A stretch of 64,000 nt of DNA, from contig NC_014297.1 of assembly GCF_000196895.1 (NCBI RefSeq), positions 186,001 to 250,000 of the forward strand. The letters run 5' to 3'. The first letter of the stretch is position 1. Every line of letters begins with the position of its first letter. Shown in pieces: positions 34,185-42,711 of this stretch. Below the pieces are notes generated by a model, which saw only the letters and a list, made by a program, of their open reading frames with translations, searched no databases and was not told where the DNA came from. This DNA comes from Halalkalicoccus jeotgali B3. GTDB taxonomy: Archaea > Halobacteriota > Halobacteria > Halobacteriales > Halalkalicoccaceae. Position numbers and translations under genes: made by a program.

Positions 34185-36161
34185 ATGGAGTTCGAGTCGA
34201 TCCCCGGGGTGGGCGCGAAGACCGCGAGCGCGCTCGCCGAACTCGAGGACGCCAAACGCGCACTCCGGGAGGGTGACGTCGCCGCCCTCGCGGGCGCGCC
34301 GGGGATCAGCGAGGGCCGGGCCGCCCGGATCGCCCGCGGTGCGATCCGTCGGGAACACGACGACTCCTCGCGGCTGTTGCGGACCGACCGCGCCCGCGAG
34401 ATCCACCGCGAGCTGCTCGCCCTGCTGCAGGAACGGGCGGTCACCTCGTACGCAAAACGCCGCCTCGAGACGTTCTACCCTTCGTCCTCGTCCTCCCGGA
34501 TCGAGGAGGTCCAGTCGTTCGCCCAGCGGGCGACCGACCGCGATCCCGACCCCGACGTTCGGGGGGCGCTGGCGGGGGTCACACCCCTCGAAGCGCCGCG
34601 CCAGGTCCGGGTACGCGATCGCTGTCTGGTCACGAGCGACGCCGAGACGCTGGCCGCCGCACGCGAGGCCGTGCCCGAACTCCCGGTCGAGGTCTGCGAG
34701 GACGCCCGCGGGCTGGCGGACCTCGCACGGGGCTACTCGACGGTGATCGCACTCGACGAGGCCTTCACCGGTGTGGAGGTAGCGGGTGACGTGCGGGTCC
34801 GGCCCGACGCCCTCGACGATCCCGCCGAGACCGTTCCTGAACGAACCCTCTCGTTTTTCGCGGGCAACCGGGAGTCGATCCGTGCGGCGATCGCCGTTCA
34901 CCGCACGGCCGACCTCGACCCGACCTGTGATCTCGCCGCCCTCGACGACGCGCTCTCGCGGCTGGGCCCCGACGGCGAGGTGAAAGACGACGCCGAACTC
35001 GAACGCCTTTCGCGGGCGGTTTCGGACCTCGACGCGAGCGTCCACACCGCAGAAAGCGTCGCCAACGACTCCCTCAGGGGGGCGATCGAGAAACGCGACG
35101 TGACCATCGAGGGGACGGACCTGCTCTCGCTTGCCGAGCGGGGGGCGGGCATCGACTCGCTGCTCTCCCGGGAGCTCGCAGACGAGTACGACGCCGCCGT
35201 GGAGGCGGCCCGCGAGCACCTGATCGACGCGCTCGCGCTCGATTCGGGCGAGAGCGAGATCGCCCGCAACGCCTTCCCCGAGGAGCCGACCTTTCCGGTC
35301 GAGCACGACGAGAGCGTCGTCGGGCGGCTTCGCGAGGAACTGGTCGCCCGGAAAGAGCGCCGCGCGACGCGGGGCAAGCGTGACCTCGCCGCGGACCTCG
35401 CGGCGTTTCGGGAGCCGTCCGCGTCGCTGGTCCGGGCCGCGCTCGAACTGGACGTCGAACTGGCCGTCGCCCGTTTCGCCCGCGAGTTCGACTGTGCGAT
35501 GCCGGCGTTCGGTGGGGCGGGCATCGAGATCGAGGGCGGACGCTCGCCGCTGCTTTCCGAACCCCTCGAAGCGATCGAACCCGTCGATTACACGGTGGCG
35601 GGCGTCACCCTGCTGTCGGGGGTCAACAGCGGCGGGAAGACCTCGACGCTGGATCTGGTCTGTGCCGTTGTAATCCTCGCCCAGATGGGCCTGCCGGTGC
35701 CCGCCGACTGCGTCCGACTGGAGCGCTTTTCGGAACTGCACTACCACGCCAAGACCCAGGGCACGCTCGATGCGGGGGCCTTCGAGGGCACGGTCAAGGA
35801 GTTCGCCGACCTCGCCTCGGGGGGCGAGGGCCGACTGGTGTTGGTCGACGAACTCGAGAGCATCACCGAACCGGGCGCGAGCGCGAAGATCATCGCCGGC
35901 CTCCTCGAAGCGCTCAACGAAACCGATACCACGGCGGTCTTCGTCTCCCATCTCGCCCGCGAGATCCGCGCGGCCGCCGACTGCGAGCTCGCGGTCGACG
36001 GGATCGAGGCCGTCGGGCTGGCCGAGGGCGAACTCGTGGTGAATCGCTCGCCCGTGAAGGGCCGTCTCGCGCGCTCGACGCCCGAGCTGATCGTCGAGAA
36101 GCTCGCCCGCGAGGAGGGGACGGCGATCTACGACCGCCTGCTCGGGAAGTTCGAGTCATGA
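34185..36161 (+). CDS. MutS2-related ATPase with N-terminal helix-hairpin-helix
   Basis: A 658-residue protein. The first 55 residues hold a helix-hairpin-helix-like DNA-binding region (SIPGVGAKTASAL and GAPGISEGRAARIARG). The middle has clamp/core-like helices. The C-terminal ATPase has Walker A SGVNSGGKTSTL and Walker B RLVLVDELESITEPG, with FVSHLAREIRAAA downstream, as in the MutS superfamily. No C-terminal Smr nuclease domain is present, unlike bacterial MutS2. The start ATG 34185 is chosen because upstream sequence lies opposite larE. It overlaps the next gene by four bases (ATGA). Confidence 0.85.
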   Translation: MEFESIPGVGAKTASALAELEDAKRALREGDVAALAGAPGISEGRAARIARGAIRREHDDSSRLLRTDRAREIHRELLALLQERAVTSYAKRRLETFYPSSSSSRIEEVQSFAQRATDRDPDPDVRGALAGVTPLEAPRQVRVRDRCLVTSDAETLAAAREAVPELPVEVCEDARGLADLARGYSTVIALDEAFTGVEVAGDVRVRPDALDDPAETVPERTLSFFAGNRESIRAAIAVHRTADLDPTCDLAALDDALSRLGPDGEVKDDAELERLSRAVSDLDASVHTAESVANDSLRGAIEKRDVTIEGTDLLSLAERGAGIDSLLSRELADEYDAAVEAAREHLIDALALDSGESEIARNAFPEEPTFPVEHDESVVGRLREELVARKERRATRGKRDLAADLAAFREPSASLVRAALELDVELAVARFAREFDCAMPAFGGAGIEIEGGRSPLLSEPLEAIEPVDYTVAGVTLLSGVNSGGKTSTLDLVCAVVILAQMGLPVPADCVRLERFSELHYHAKTQGTLDAGAFEGTVKEFADLASGGEGRLVLVDELESITEPGASAKIIAGLLEALNETDTTAVFVSHLAREIRAAADCELAVDGIEAVGLAEGELVVNRSPVKGRLARSTPELIVEKLAREEGTAIYDRLLGKFES

Positions 36162-36358
36162 ACCGGGATGGCACCCTCTACGAGATCGTCCACTTCGGCG
36201 CGGTGGTTAGTCTCGCCTACGCCGCGCTGTACGCCGCCAGCCTCGCCGGCGTCACCGAGTTTTGGGCCGAGTTGCTGATCGCGGGCGTCGTCGGTGTTGG
36301 CTACGTCCTCGTCGCGTTCTATCTCGATCTCGCGCCGCCCTCCTGGCGCGGGGAGTGA
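36158..36358 (+). CDS. Small two-span membrane protein
   Basis: A 66-residue protein with two hydrophobic helices (FGAVVSLAYAALYAASLAG and ELLIAGVVGVGYVLVAFYL) and a short cytosolic end APPSWRGE. It starts inside the stop region of the MutS2-like gene (ATGA overlap), so its translation is coupled to that gene, and it ends 44 bases before orc1/cdc6. A membrane partner for a DNA-repair ATPase would be unexpected; the linkage may be only transcriptional. No family was recognised. Confidence 0.75.
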   Translation: MNRDGTLYEIVHFGAVVSLAYAALYAASLAGVTEFWAELLIAGVVGVGYVLVAFYLDLAPPSWRGE

Positions 36359-36402
36359 GCTGTGGCGAACGATTAAATAGGCCGGCGAGCGTGGTGAAAG
36401 TG

Positions 36403-37530
36403 ATGGTCGAGGACCCCGAGGAGGGGATGCTCTCGTGGGACGAGTCGGTCTTTCGCGACGAGCGCGTCTTCGAGATCGACTACCTCCCCGAGACGTTCGA
36501 ACACCGAGAGAGCCAGCTTCGGGGCCTCCAGTACGCGCTGCGGCCCGCCGTTCGGGGCTCACGGCCGCTGAACGCCCTAGTGCAGGGCCCGCCCGGGACC
36601 GGCAAGACGACCGCCGTCCAGAAACTGTTCGGCGAGCTCTCGGGCCATTCGGGGGTGCGGACCGTCCACGCCAACTGCCAAGTCGACTCGACGCGCTATG
36701 CCGTGTTCTCGCGGCTGTTCGAGGGGATCTTCGAGTACGAGCCGCCCTCCAGTGGCGTCTCCTTTAAGAAGCTGTTCGGGCAGGTCACCGACCGGCTGGT
36801 CGAGGCCGACGAGGTGCTCGTTGTCGCGCTCGACGACGTGAACTACCTCTTTTACGAGAACGAGGCCAGCGATACGCTCTACTCGCTGTTGCGCGCCCAC
36901 GAGACCCACCCCGGTGCGCGGATCGGCGTGGTCGTCGTCTCCTCCGACCTCGCGCTCGGTACGATCGAGGAGCTCGATTCGCGGGTTCAGAGCGTCTTTC
37001 GACCCGAGGAGGTCTACTTTCCGGTCTACGACACCGGCGAGATCGTCGACATCCTCGGCGAGCGCGTCGACCGGGGGTTCCGGGAGGGGATCGTCTCGAC
37101 GACGGTCCTCGACCGGGTCGCGGAGTTCACCGCCGACAGCGGCGATCTCCGGGTCGGGATCGACCTCCTGCGCCGGGCGGGCCTGAACGCCGAGATGCGC
37201 GCGAGTCGAACCGTCGAGATAGAGGACGTCGAGGAGGCCTACGAGAAATCGAAGTACGTCCACCTCTCGCGGAGCCTGCGGGGGCTCGCCGACAGCGAGG
37301 CGACGCTCGTGGGCGTACTGGTCGATCACGACGGCGAGCAGGCCGGCGAGGTCTACGAGGCCTTCGCCGAGAAGACCGGCCTGGGCTATACGCGCTACTC
37401 GGAGATCGTCAACAAGCTCGACAATCTGGGGCTCATCGAGACCTCCTACGCCGGAATGGAGGGGCGGGGTCGTTCGCGCCAGCTCTCGCTGGCGTACGAC
37501 CCCGAGGCGATCACCAACCGGCTGGAGTGA
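36403..37530 (+). CDS. orc1/cdc6: Orc1/Cdc6-type replication initiator ATPase
   Basis: A 375-residue AAA+ protein with Walker A QGPPGTGKTT at about 61-70, Walker B VVALDDVNYLF, a sensor-2 region (SGDLRVGIDLLRRAG), and a C-terminal winged-helix domain (YTRYSEIVNKLDNLGLIETS). It would bind replication origins and load MCM. ATG 36403 is chosen; a GTG 12 bases upstream is possible. The flanks are short and show no repeated origin-recognition boxes, so this copy does not look origin-linked, unlike some haloarchaeal orc genes. Confidence 0.9.
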   Translation: MVEDPEEGMLSWDESVFRDERVFEIDYLPETFEHRESQLRGLQYALRPAVRGSRPLNALVQGPPGTGKTTAVQKLFGELSGHSGVRTVHANCQVDSTRYAVFSRLFEGIFEYEPPSSGVSFKKLFGQVTDRLVEADEVLVVALDDVNYLFYENEASDTLYSLLRAHETHPGARIGVVVVSSDLALGTIEELDSRVQSVFRPEEVYFPVYDTGEIVDILGERVDRGFREGIVSTTVLDRVAEFTADSGDLRVGIDLLRRAGLNAEMRASRTVEIEDVEEAYEKSKYVHLSRSLRGLADSEATLVGVLVDHDGEQAGEVYEAFAEKTGLGYTRYSEIVNKLDNLGLIETSYAGMEGRGRSRQLSLAYDPEAITNRLE

Positions 37531-37632
37531 CACGTTCCGGTTGACATTCCGTTTTGGGACCCGCTTTCGGCTCCTCGCCGGCCCTCACCACGAAAAACGA
37601 GAGCGAGCGGGAGCGGTGACCGGTGACTCGCC

Positions 37633-37977
37633 TCAGGCGGCCATCCCGCGGCAGGTCTCGGCACACTCGCGCAGGACTGCCGCACAGACCTGACAGTGCT
37701 CGTGATCGTGGCTCTCGCACTCCTCTGCACATTCCTCGCAGGCGTCGGCACAGACCGCCGCGAGGTCCGCGTGGTAGCCCGAGTCGCGCGCCATGAAACG
37801 GGCGTGAAGCGTCGCGATGTCCGCGACGTCCCGACACAGTCGGATACACTCGGCCATGCCCTCGCCTTCCTCGGCACAGGCGTCAGCACACCACTCGCAG
37901 GCCTGTGTGGCCTCCAGGCAGTTGTCCATGCACTCGGCCATCTCGTCGTCCAGGTGATCGATCTCTGTTAGCGCCAT
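37633..37977 (-). CDS. Cys-rich four-helix-bundle protein (Csp/DUF326, likely copper binding)
   Basis: A 114-residue helical protein with 15 cysteines, many spaced CxxC or CxxxC along helices (ACEWCADAC, CADACEECAEEC, HEHCQVCAAVL). That is the layout of Csp copper-storage proteins, whose helix-lining cysteines bind many Cu(I) ions. No signal peptide is seen, so it would be the cytosolic type. His residues near the C-terminal helix (SHDHEHC) could help load metal. ATG 37977 gives the standard N-terminus. It stands alone between orc1/cdc6 and rpiA. Confidence 0.82.
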   Translation of the reverse strand: MALTEIDHLDDEMAECMDNCLEATQACEWCADACAEEGEGMAECIRLCRDVADIATLHARFMARDSGYHADLAAVCADACEECAEECESHDHEHCQVCAAVLRECAETCRGMAA

Positions 37978-38262
37978 CGCACTTCCCGATACGGGTGCAG
38001 GCATTTCCTCGATTTCGGTTGCGATAGCCGGTTCTCTCGCCCGGATTCGCTTCGAAATCCGATGGCGATCGGGTCGCCGGCGACCGACCCGTTCGGTGTT
38101 TGCGCCGGCCGGCTCTCATACGAGCGTCCCCAACCCCGTTCTCGACCGCGAGCGGGGCGTTCCGGTCGGTCCCCGACGACTTTCGATTCCGAACCGGCGC
38201 TCGCACGGACGGGTTCCGACCCGATTGAAACGCTTTTTTCCCCGGGGAGCGACCGGCCGCGC

Positions 38263-38952
38263 ATGAAGACCACCGGTGGGAGTGAGGTCGAAAAACGGAA
38301 CGCGGGCGAACGCGCGGCCGAACTCGTCGCGGACGGGGCGGTCGTCGGGCTCGGCACCGGCTCGACGACGGCCCACGCGATCCGTGCGCTCGGCCGTCGA
38401 GTCGAGGACGGGTTCGAGGTGCAGGGAATCCCGACCTCCTACCAATCGGCTGATCTGGCCCGCGAGGTCGGAATCCCCCTCACGACGCTCGATGACGCCG
38501 CTCCCGCCATCGCGATCGACGGTGCTGACCGGATCGCGGGCTTCGAGTTGATAAAGGGCGGCGGGGCGGCCCATACCCGAGAGAAACTGGTCGCAAGCGC
38601 CGCCGCCCGGCTGGTGATCGTCGCCGACCCCTCGAAGGAATGCGAGACCCTCGACCGACCGGTTCCGCTCGAAGTCCTGCCCGCCGCGCGCCGGCCCGTT
38701 TCCGAGGTGGTCGAGGGACTGGGCAGTACGCCGGACCTACGGCTGGCCGAGCGAAAGGACGGCCCGGTCGTCACCGATAACGGCAACCTCGTGCTCGATT
38801 GTGATTTCGGCCGAATCGAGGAGCCTGCCGACCTCGCCCAAAAGCTCGCTTCGATTCCGGGCGTGCTCGAACACGGGCTGTTCGTCGGGCTGGCCGACAC
38901 CGTATTGATCGGCACCGAAACCGGCGTCGAGGAACGCGAGCGCCGCCGCTGA
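38263..38952 (+). CDS. rpiA: Ribose-5-phosphate isomerase A
   Basis: A 229-residue enzyme interconverting ribose 5-phosphate and ribulose 5-phosphate. Family motifs are GLGTGSTTAHAI (phosphate loop), AIDGADRIAGFELIKGGG and AHTREKLVASAA (catalytic Glu). The usual DGADE reads DGADR here, but both aspartates are kept. ATG 38263 is chosen over the longer open frame because it is followed by the standard helix. The 285 bases between it and the Csp gene hold no gene that I can see. Confidence 0.92.
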   Translation: MKTTGGSEVEKRNAGERAAELVADGAVVGLGTGSTTAHAIRALGRRVEDGFEVQGIPTSYQSADLAREVGIPLTTLDDAAPAIAIDGADRIAGFELIKGGGAAHTREKLVASAAARLVIVADPSKECETLDRPVPLEVLPAARRPVSEVVEGLGSTPDLRLAERKDGPVVTDNGNLVLDCDFGRIEEPADLAQKLASIPGVLEHGLFVGLADTVLIGTETGVEERERRR

Positions 38953-38990
38953 TCGACGGAAAAATATACGAGAAGGGCTCGGAAGCCAGC

Positions 38991-39158
38991 TTACAGGTCG
39001 CGGGGCTGGACCGTCTTCCGGTCGTTGTCCTCGGCGCGTCGCGCCGCGTCGTTGAGGAGCTCCTCGACCTCCTCGTCGAGCGCGTCGTAGAAGTCGGAGG
39101 AGACGTTGTGGTCGGACAGTGCTTCCTTTACGGCGGCTTTGACGATCAGGTCTGCCAT
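38991..39158 (-). CDS. Histone-fold-like small protein (DUF1931-type)
   Basis: A 55-residue protein beginning MADLIVKAAVKEALSD and ending DNDRKTVQPRDL. The helix-loop-helix-loop pattern and the C-terminal RKTVxPRD resemble the end of a histone-fold strand-and-helix, as in the DUF1931 group of archaeal proteins. It is much shorter and more acidic than a true archaeal histone, so it may act as a partner or modulator of DNA-binding proteins rather than wrap DNA itself. It is divergent from larB, 96 bases away. Confidence 0.7.
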   Translation of the reverse strand: MADLIVKAAVKEALSDHNVSSDFYDALDEEVEELLNDAARRAEDNDRKTVQPRDL

Positions 39159-39254
39159 ACGAACGGGCCTTTTCCGGCCGCCTTTATAAGTTTTCGTAAA
39201 TCGGCGTGATTCGAAGGCGACGAATAGGAATAGCTGGGGGTCTACCCCCCGAAT

Positions 39255-40010
39255 ATGGGACTTCGCGACATTCTTGACGACGTGCATTCGGGCGAATTAA
39301 CCCCGGAGGAGGCGCAAGCGCGCCTCGCAGGCTACGCGAGGACGGAGGCCGGGCGCTTCGATGCCGCCCGCGAATCGCGACGCGGCATCCCCGAAGCGAT
39401 CTTCGCGCCCGGCAAGACCACGGAGGAGATCGCCGCTCTCGCCGAAACTGCCCTCGAAACGACGGGACGGGCGGTCATCACGCGGGTCGACGGCGAGGCG
39501 GTCACCGCCCTCGAAACCGTCCTCGACGGCGAGGTGACTCACCACGAACGCGCGCGCTGTCTGGTCGTCCACGCGCAGGGGTTCGAACCGCCCGAACTCG
39601 ACGCTTCCGTGGGGGTCGTCACCGGCGGAACGGCGGACCGTCGGTCGGCCGGTGAGGCCGCGGTGATCGCCGGCGAGATCGGCGCGCGCGTCGAACGGAT
39701 CGAGGACGTCGGCGTGGCGAACCTCTCGCGGGTGATCGACCAGCTCCCCCGATTGCGCGAGATGGACGTGCTCGTGGTCGCCGCCGGGCGCGAAGGAGCC
39801 CTCCCGACCGTGGTCGCCGGGCTCGTTTCGACCCCCGTGATCGGCCTGCCCGTCTCCAGCGGCTACGGGTTCGGCGCCGGCGGCGAAGCCGCCCTGCTCG
39901 GGATGCTCCAGTCCTGTAGCGTCCTCTCGGTCGTCAACGTCGATGCGGGCTACGTCGCGGGCACGCAGGCCGGACTGATCGCCAGCGCGATCGCCGATGC
40001 GCGTCCGTAG
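39255..40010 (+). CDS. larB: LarB, pyridinium-3,5-biscarboxylate mononucleotide synthase
   Basis: A 251-residue protein with a PurE-like C-terminal domain (GVVTGGTADRRSAGEAAVIA, VLVVAAGREGALPTVVAGL, SSGYGFGAGGEAALLGML). It carboxylates and hydrolyses nicotinic acid adenine dinucleotide in the first step of nickel-pincer cofactor synthesis. The N-terminal 70 residues are the LarB-specific segment. larE at 33.2 kb supplies the sulfur step. LarC and a lactate-racemase-type LarA are not in the window. Confidence 0.9.
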   Translation: MGLRDILDDVHSGELTPEEAQARLAGYARTEAGRFDAARESRRGIPEAIFAPGKTTEEIAALAETALETTGRAVITRVDGEAVTALETVLDGEVTHHERARCLVVHAQGFEPPELDASVGVVTGGTADRRSAGEAAVIAGEIGARVERIEDVGVANLSRVIDQLPRLREMDVLVVAAGREGALPTVVAGLVSTPVIGLPVSSGYGFGAGGEAALLGMLQSCSVLSVVNVDAGYVAGTQAGLIASAIADARP

Positions 40011-40130
40011 TTCGGAATGTGAAAACGATAGTAGGGACTCACCGACTTCCGGATCCCCGATCGGCGCATTCGATTCCCCTTTCGCGAACATATCTTTCCC
40101 GAAGGCAAATATTGGAGTGATTTTGGAAAG

Positions 40131-40140
40131 AGTATATATT
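40131..40140 (+). promoter_or_regulatory. TATA box upstream of the zinc-finger gene
   Basis: The string agtatatatt, the best TATA match in this region, follows the purine-rich ggaaag (BRE-like). It lies 55 bases before the ATG at 40195, implying a leader of about 30 bases. Confidence 0.5.
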
Positions 40141-40194
40141 CGGTCCTCCCATACTCCTACCTACCGGCACGGCGGTCCTGCCGGAACGAACGCG

Positions 40195-40344
40195 ATGCCA
40201 CACTGTGACCACTGCGAAGCGCACGTCTCCGAGCGGTTCGAGCGCGTGTTCGCCGACGAACACGGGCGCATCTTCGCCTGCCCGAGCTGTTCGGCAAACG
40301 CGGGCATAGCGGAGGCCGCGAGATTGCGTGCGCGAAAGGCATAG
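40195..40344 (+). CDS. Small two-CxxC zinc-finger protein
   Basis: A 49-residue protein with two knuckles, HCDHCEAHVS and ACPSCSANAG, that should bind one zinc ion. The central ERVFADEHGRIFACP forms the beta hairpin expected of a zinc ribbon. It matches the size and pattern of a small haloarchaeal zinc-finger family (DUF7563-like; name from memory). Such proteins are often regulators or complex subunits. The next gene follows on the same strand 59 bases downstream. Confidence 0.78.
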   Translation: MPHCDHCEAHVSERFERVFADEHGRIFACPSCSANAGIAEAARLRARKA

Positions 40345-40403
40345 GGCCCTCCGGGGCTATCCGAACCGTAACCCAACCACCACGCGAAGCCCTTTCGGAT
40401 CCG

Positions 40404-40646
40404 ATGACTCACTACGTCTACGTCCTCGAATGTGCCGACGGAAGCCTCTATACCGGCTATACCACCGACGTCGAGCGGCGGGTCGCCGAACACGACGCCG
40501 GCGAGGGCGCCAAATACACCCGTGGTCGGACGCCCGTCTCGCTCGTCTACACCGAATCCTTCGAGACGCGTTCCGATGCGATGAGTAGGGAGTACGCGAT
40601 CAAGCGGCTCTCGCGGGCCGAGAAAGAGGCACTGGTCGACTACTGA
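40404..40646 (+). CDS. GIY-YIG domain protein (UPF0213/YhbQ-like)
   Basis: An 80-residue single-domain GIY-YIG protein. The signature is YVYVLECADGSLYTGYT, followed by the conserved Arg in DVERRVAEHDAG and a Glu in the SREYAIKRLSRAEKEAL region. Stand-alone YhbQ/URI proteins have nuclease or structure-specific DNA-binding activity in bacteria. The 3' end overlaps the convergent FMN reductase gene by seven bases. Confidence 0.88.
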   Translation: MTHYVYVLECADGSLYTGYTTDVERRVAEHDAGEGAKYTRGRTPVSLVYTESFETRSDAMSREYAIKRLSRAEKEALVDY

Positions 40647-41209
40647 GCCGTGGTCGTGTGTTCGGTGATCGGCTCGGGGTCGATGAAGGCGTACTCGACG
40701 GCCTGTCGGCCGAGCTTTCGGACGCGCTCGTCGAGCGCCGAATCGAGGAACGCCCCCTCCGAATCGAACCGGTCGCTCGCGTTGCGGATCCCCACCTCGT
40801 GGGGCAGGGTCCAGCCGTGGACCGCCCGGACGCTCGCGCGGAGGTGTTCGAGGGTGGGTCCGTAGGTGCCCCCGCCCGCGACCGCGAGCAGGCCGACCGT
40901 GGTGTCCTCGAACTCGTCGAACCCACAGTAATCGAGCGCGTTCTTCAGCGCCGCCGAGAAGGTGCCGTGATAGACGGGCGTTCCCAGCAACACGGCGTCG
41001 GCCTCGCGGATCTCGGTCATCAGTTCCTCGGCGTCGCGGGTGTCCTCGGTGTCGGGGTCGTAGACGGGCAGGTCGTACTCCCGAAGGTCCAATAGCGCCG
41101 TTGAGGCGCCGGCTTCACGGGCGGCTTCGAGGGCGTGACCGAGCGCGAGACGGGTGTAACTGCTATTGCGGAGGCTGCCACAGACGGCGACGACGCGCGG
41201 TGGGTTCAT
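40640..41209 (-). CDS. NADPH-dependent FMN reductase
   Basis: A 189-residue flavodoxin-fold reductase. The FMN phosphate loop is CGSLRNSSYTRLAL and the isoalloxazine loop is GTPVYHGTFSAALKNALDY, the usual NAD(P)H:FMN reductase/azoreductase signature. It probably transfers electrons to quinones, azo compounds or FMN; the sequence does not choose. The start ATG 41209 begins MNPPRVVAVCGSL. It is divergent from the phosphohexomutase gene. Confidence 0.87.
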   Translation of the reverse strand: MNPPRVVAVCGSLRNSSYTRLALGHALEAAREAGASTALLDLREYDLPVYDPDTEDTRDAEELMTEIREADAVLLGTPVYHGTFSAALKNALDYCGFDEFEDTTVGLLAVAGGGTYGPTLEHLRASVRAVHGWTLPHEVGIRNASDRFDSEGAFLDSALDERVRKLGRQAVEYAFIDPEPITEHTTTAQ

Positions 41210-41287
41210 GCCCGAACGAAGGTGGCGAGGAAGGAAAACGACTCCGAAGACCCGCCGGTTTTTCCTCCCCGGGCCCGATGGCCGCGT

Positions 41288-42658
41288 ATGGACGCGATCA
41301 GCTTCGGGACCGACGGCTGGCGGGCGACGCTCGATACCTTCACGGCCCCCCGCGTGCGGATGGTCGGACAGGCCGTCGCCAGGCACCTCACTGAGGAGGA
41401 CCTCGACGGCCCCGTCGGGGTCTGTTATGACGCACGCGAGAGCTCCAGAGGGTTCGCCGAGGAGATCGCCCGGGTGCTCTGTGTCAACGGTTTCGACGTC
41501 GTGATGCCCGAGCGCGACCGTCCCACGCCGTTGCTGTCGTGGAACATCGTCGACCGCGACCTCGCCGGCGGGCTGATGATCACCGCCTCGCACAACCCGC
41601 CCGAGTACAACGGCGTGAAGTTCATTCCATCCGACGGCGCGCCCGCCCTGCCCGAGATCACCGAGGCCATCGAGGCGAACCTCGCGGAACCCGATCCCCT
41701 CCCCGAGGCCGAGTGGGGCGCAGTCCGGGAGGTCGATTTCGTCTCGGGCCACGCCGAGCACGCCCTGGAGCTGGTCGGTGCCGATCCGGACCTCTCGGTC
41801 GCCTACGACGCGATCCACGGTAGCGGTCGCGGGGTCACCGACGCGTTGCTCGAACGGACCGGTGCCGAGGTCGAGCGGCTTCGCTGCGAGGAGGACCCGA
41901 CCTTTGGGGGGGGTTCGCCCGAGCCCACCCGGGAGAACCTCGCGGAGCTGATCGAGCGCGTCACCGACGGCGACGCCGAGTTGGGGGTAGCCAACGACGG
42001 CGACGCCGACCGGATCGCGGTGGTCACGCCCGAACGCGGCCTGCTGAACGCGAACCTGCTGTACGCGGTGCTGTACGACTACCTGCTCGAACGCGACTCG
42101 GGGCCGGCCGTCAGGACCGTCTCGACGACGTTCCTCGTCGACCGGATCGCCGAGGCCCACGGCCAGGAGGCGATCGAGGTGCCGGTCGGGTTCAAGTGGG
42201 TCGCCGACGCGATGGTCGCGGCGGACGCCCTGATTGGCGGCGAGGAGTCGGGCGGGTTCTCGATGCGCGGGCACGTTCCCGAGAAGGACGGCGTGCTGAC
42301 GGCGCTTTTAGCCGCCGCGGCCCACGACGCCGAGTCCCTCGACGACCGCGTCGACCGCCTACTCTCCGAACACGGCGAGATCCACCAGTCCCGGGTGAGC
42401 GTCGACTGCCCCGACGAGGAGAAGGTCCACACGCTTGATGCCCTCGCCGAGGCGATTCCCGATTCGGTCGCCGGCGAGCCCGTTGAGGACGTCAACACCG
42501 CCGACGGGTTCAAGCTCCTGCTCGAGAGTGGCGCGTGGCTGCTCGTTCGCCCCAGCGGCACGGAGCCCAAACTCCGGGTCTACGCCGAAGCCGAGAGCGA
42601 GGGCCGCGTCGAGGCGTTGCTCGACAGCGGGCGCGAGCTCGTACGCGAGGCCCGGTGA
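41288..42658 (+). CDS. Phosphohexomutase (phosphomannomutase/phosphoglucosamine mutase family)
   Basis: A 456-residue alpha-D-phosphohexomutase. The phosphoserine loop is TASHNPPEYNGVKF, the metal loop NDGDADRIAVV, the sugar-recognition loop GGEESGGFSMRG, and the phosphate-binding loop RPSGTEPKLRVYAE. All four catalytic elements are intact. Specificity among phosphoglucose, phosphomannose and phosphoglucosamine cannot be read reliably; the EESGG sugar loop suits glucose/mannose substrates. ATG 41288 gives the conserved N-terminal SFGTDGWRA. Confidence 0.92.
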   Translation: MDAISFGTDGWRATLDTFTAPRVRMVGQAVARHLTEEDLDGPVGVCYDARESSRGFAEEIARVLCVNGFDVVMPERDRPTPLLSWNIVDRDLAGGLMITASHNPPEYNGVKFIPSDGAPALPEITEAIEANLAEPDPLPEAEWGAVREVDFVSGHAEHALELVGADPDLSVAYDAIHGSGRGVTDALLERTGAEVERLRCEEDPTFGGGSPEPTRENLAELIERVTDGDAELGVANDGDADRIAVVTPERGLLNANLLYAVLYDYLLERDSGPAVRTVSTTFLVDRIAEAHGQEAIEVPVGFKWVADAMVAADALIGGEESGGFSMRGHVPEKDGVLTALLAAAAHDAESLDDRVDRLLSEHGEIHQSRVSVDCPDEEKVHTLDALAEAIPDSVAGEPVEDVNTADGFKLLLESGAWLLVRPSGTEPKLRVYAEAESEGRVEALLDSGRELVREAR

Positions 42659-42711
42659 TATCAGTCGATACTACCAGCTAGTTATATAGCCGACGGGGGC
42701 AAAGCCCGCTC

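Noticed and set aside
37978-38262. Small gene between the Csp-type gene and rpiA
   Set aside because: Only Arg-rich frames without a plausible start or coding bias are present.
39159-39287. Longer version of the histone-fold-like protein
   Set aside because: The extension would overlap the larB start region and lacks the conserved start; MADLIVKAAVKEAL is the natural N-terminus.
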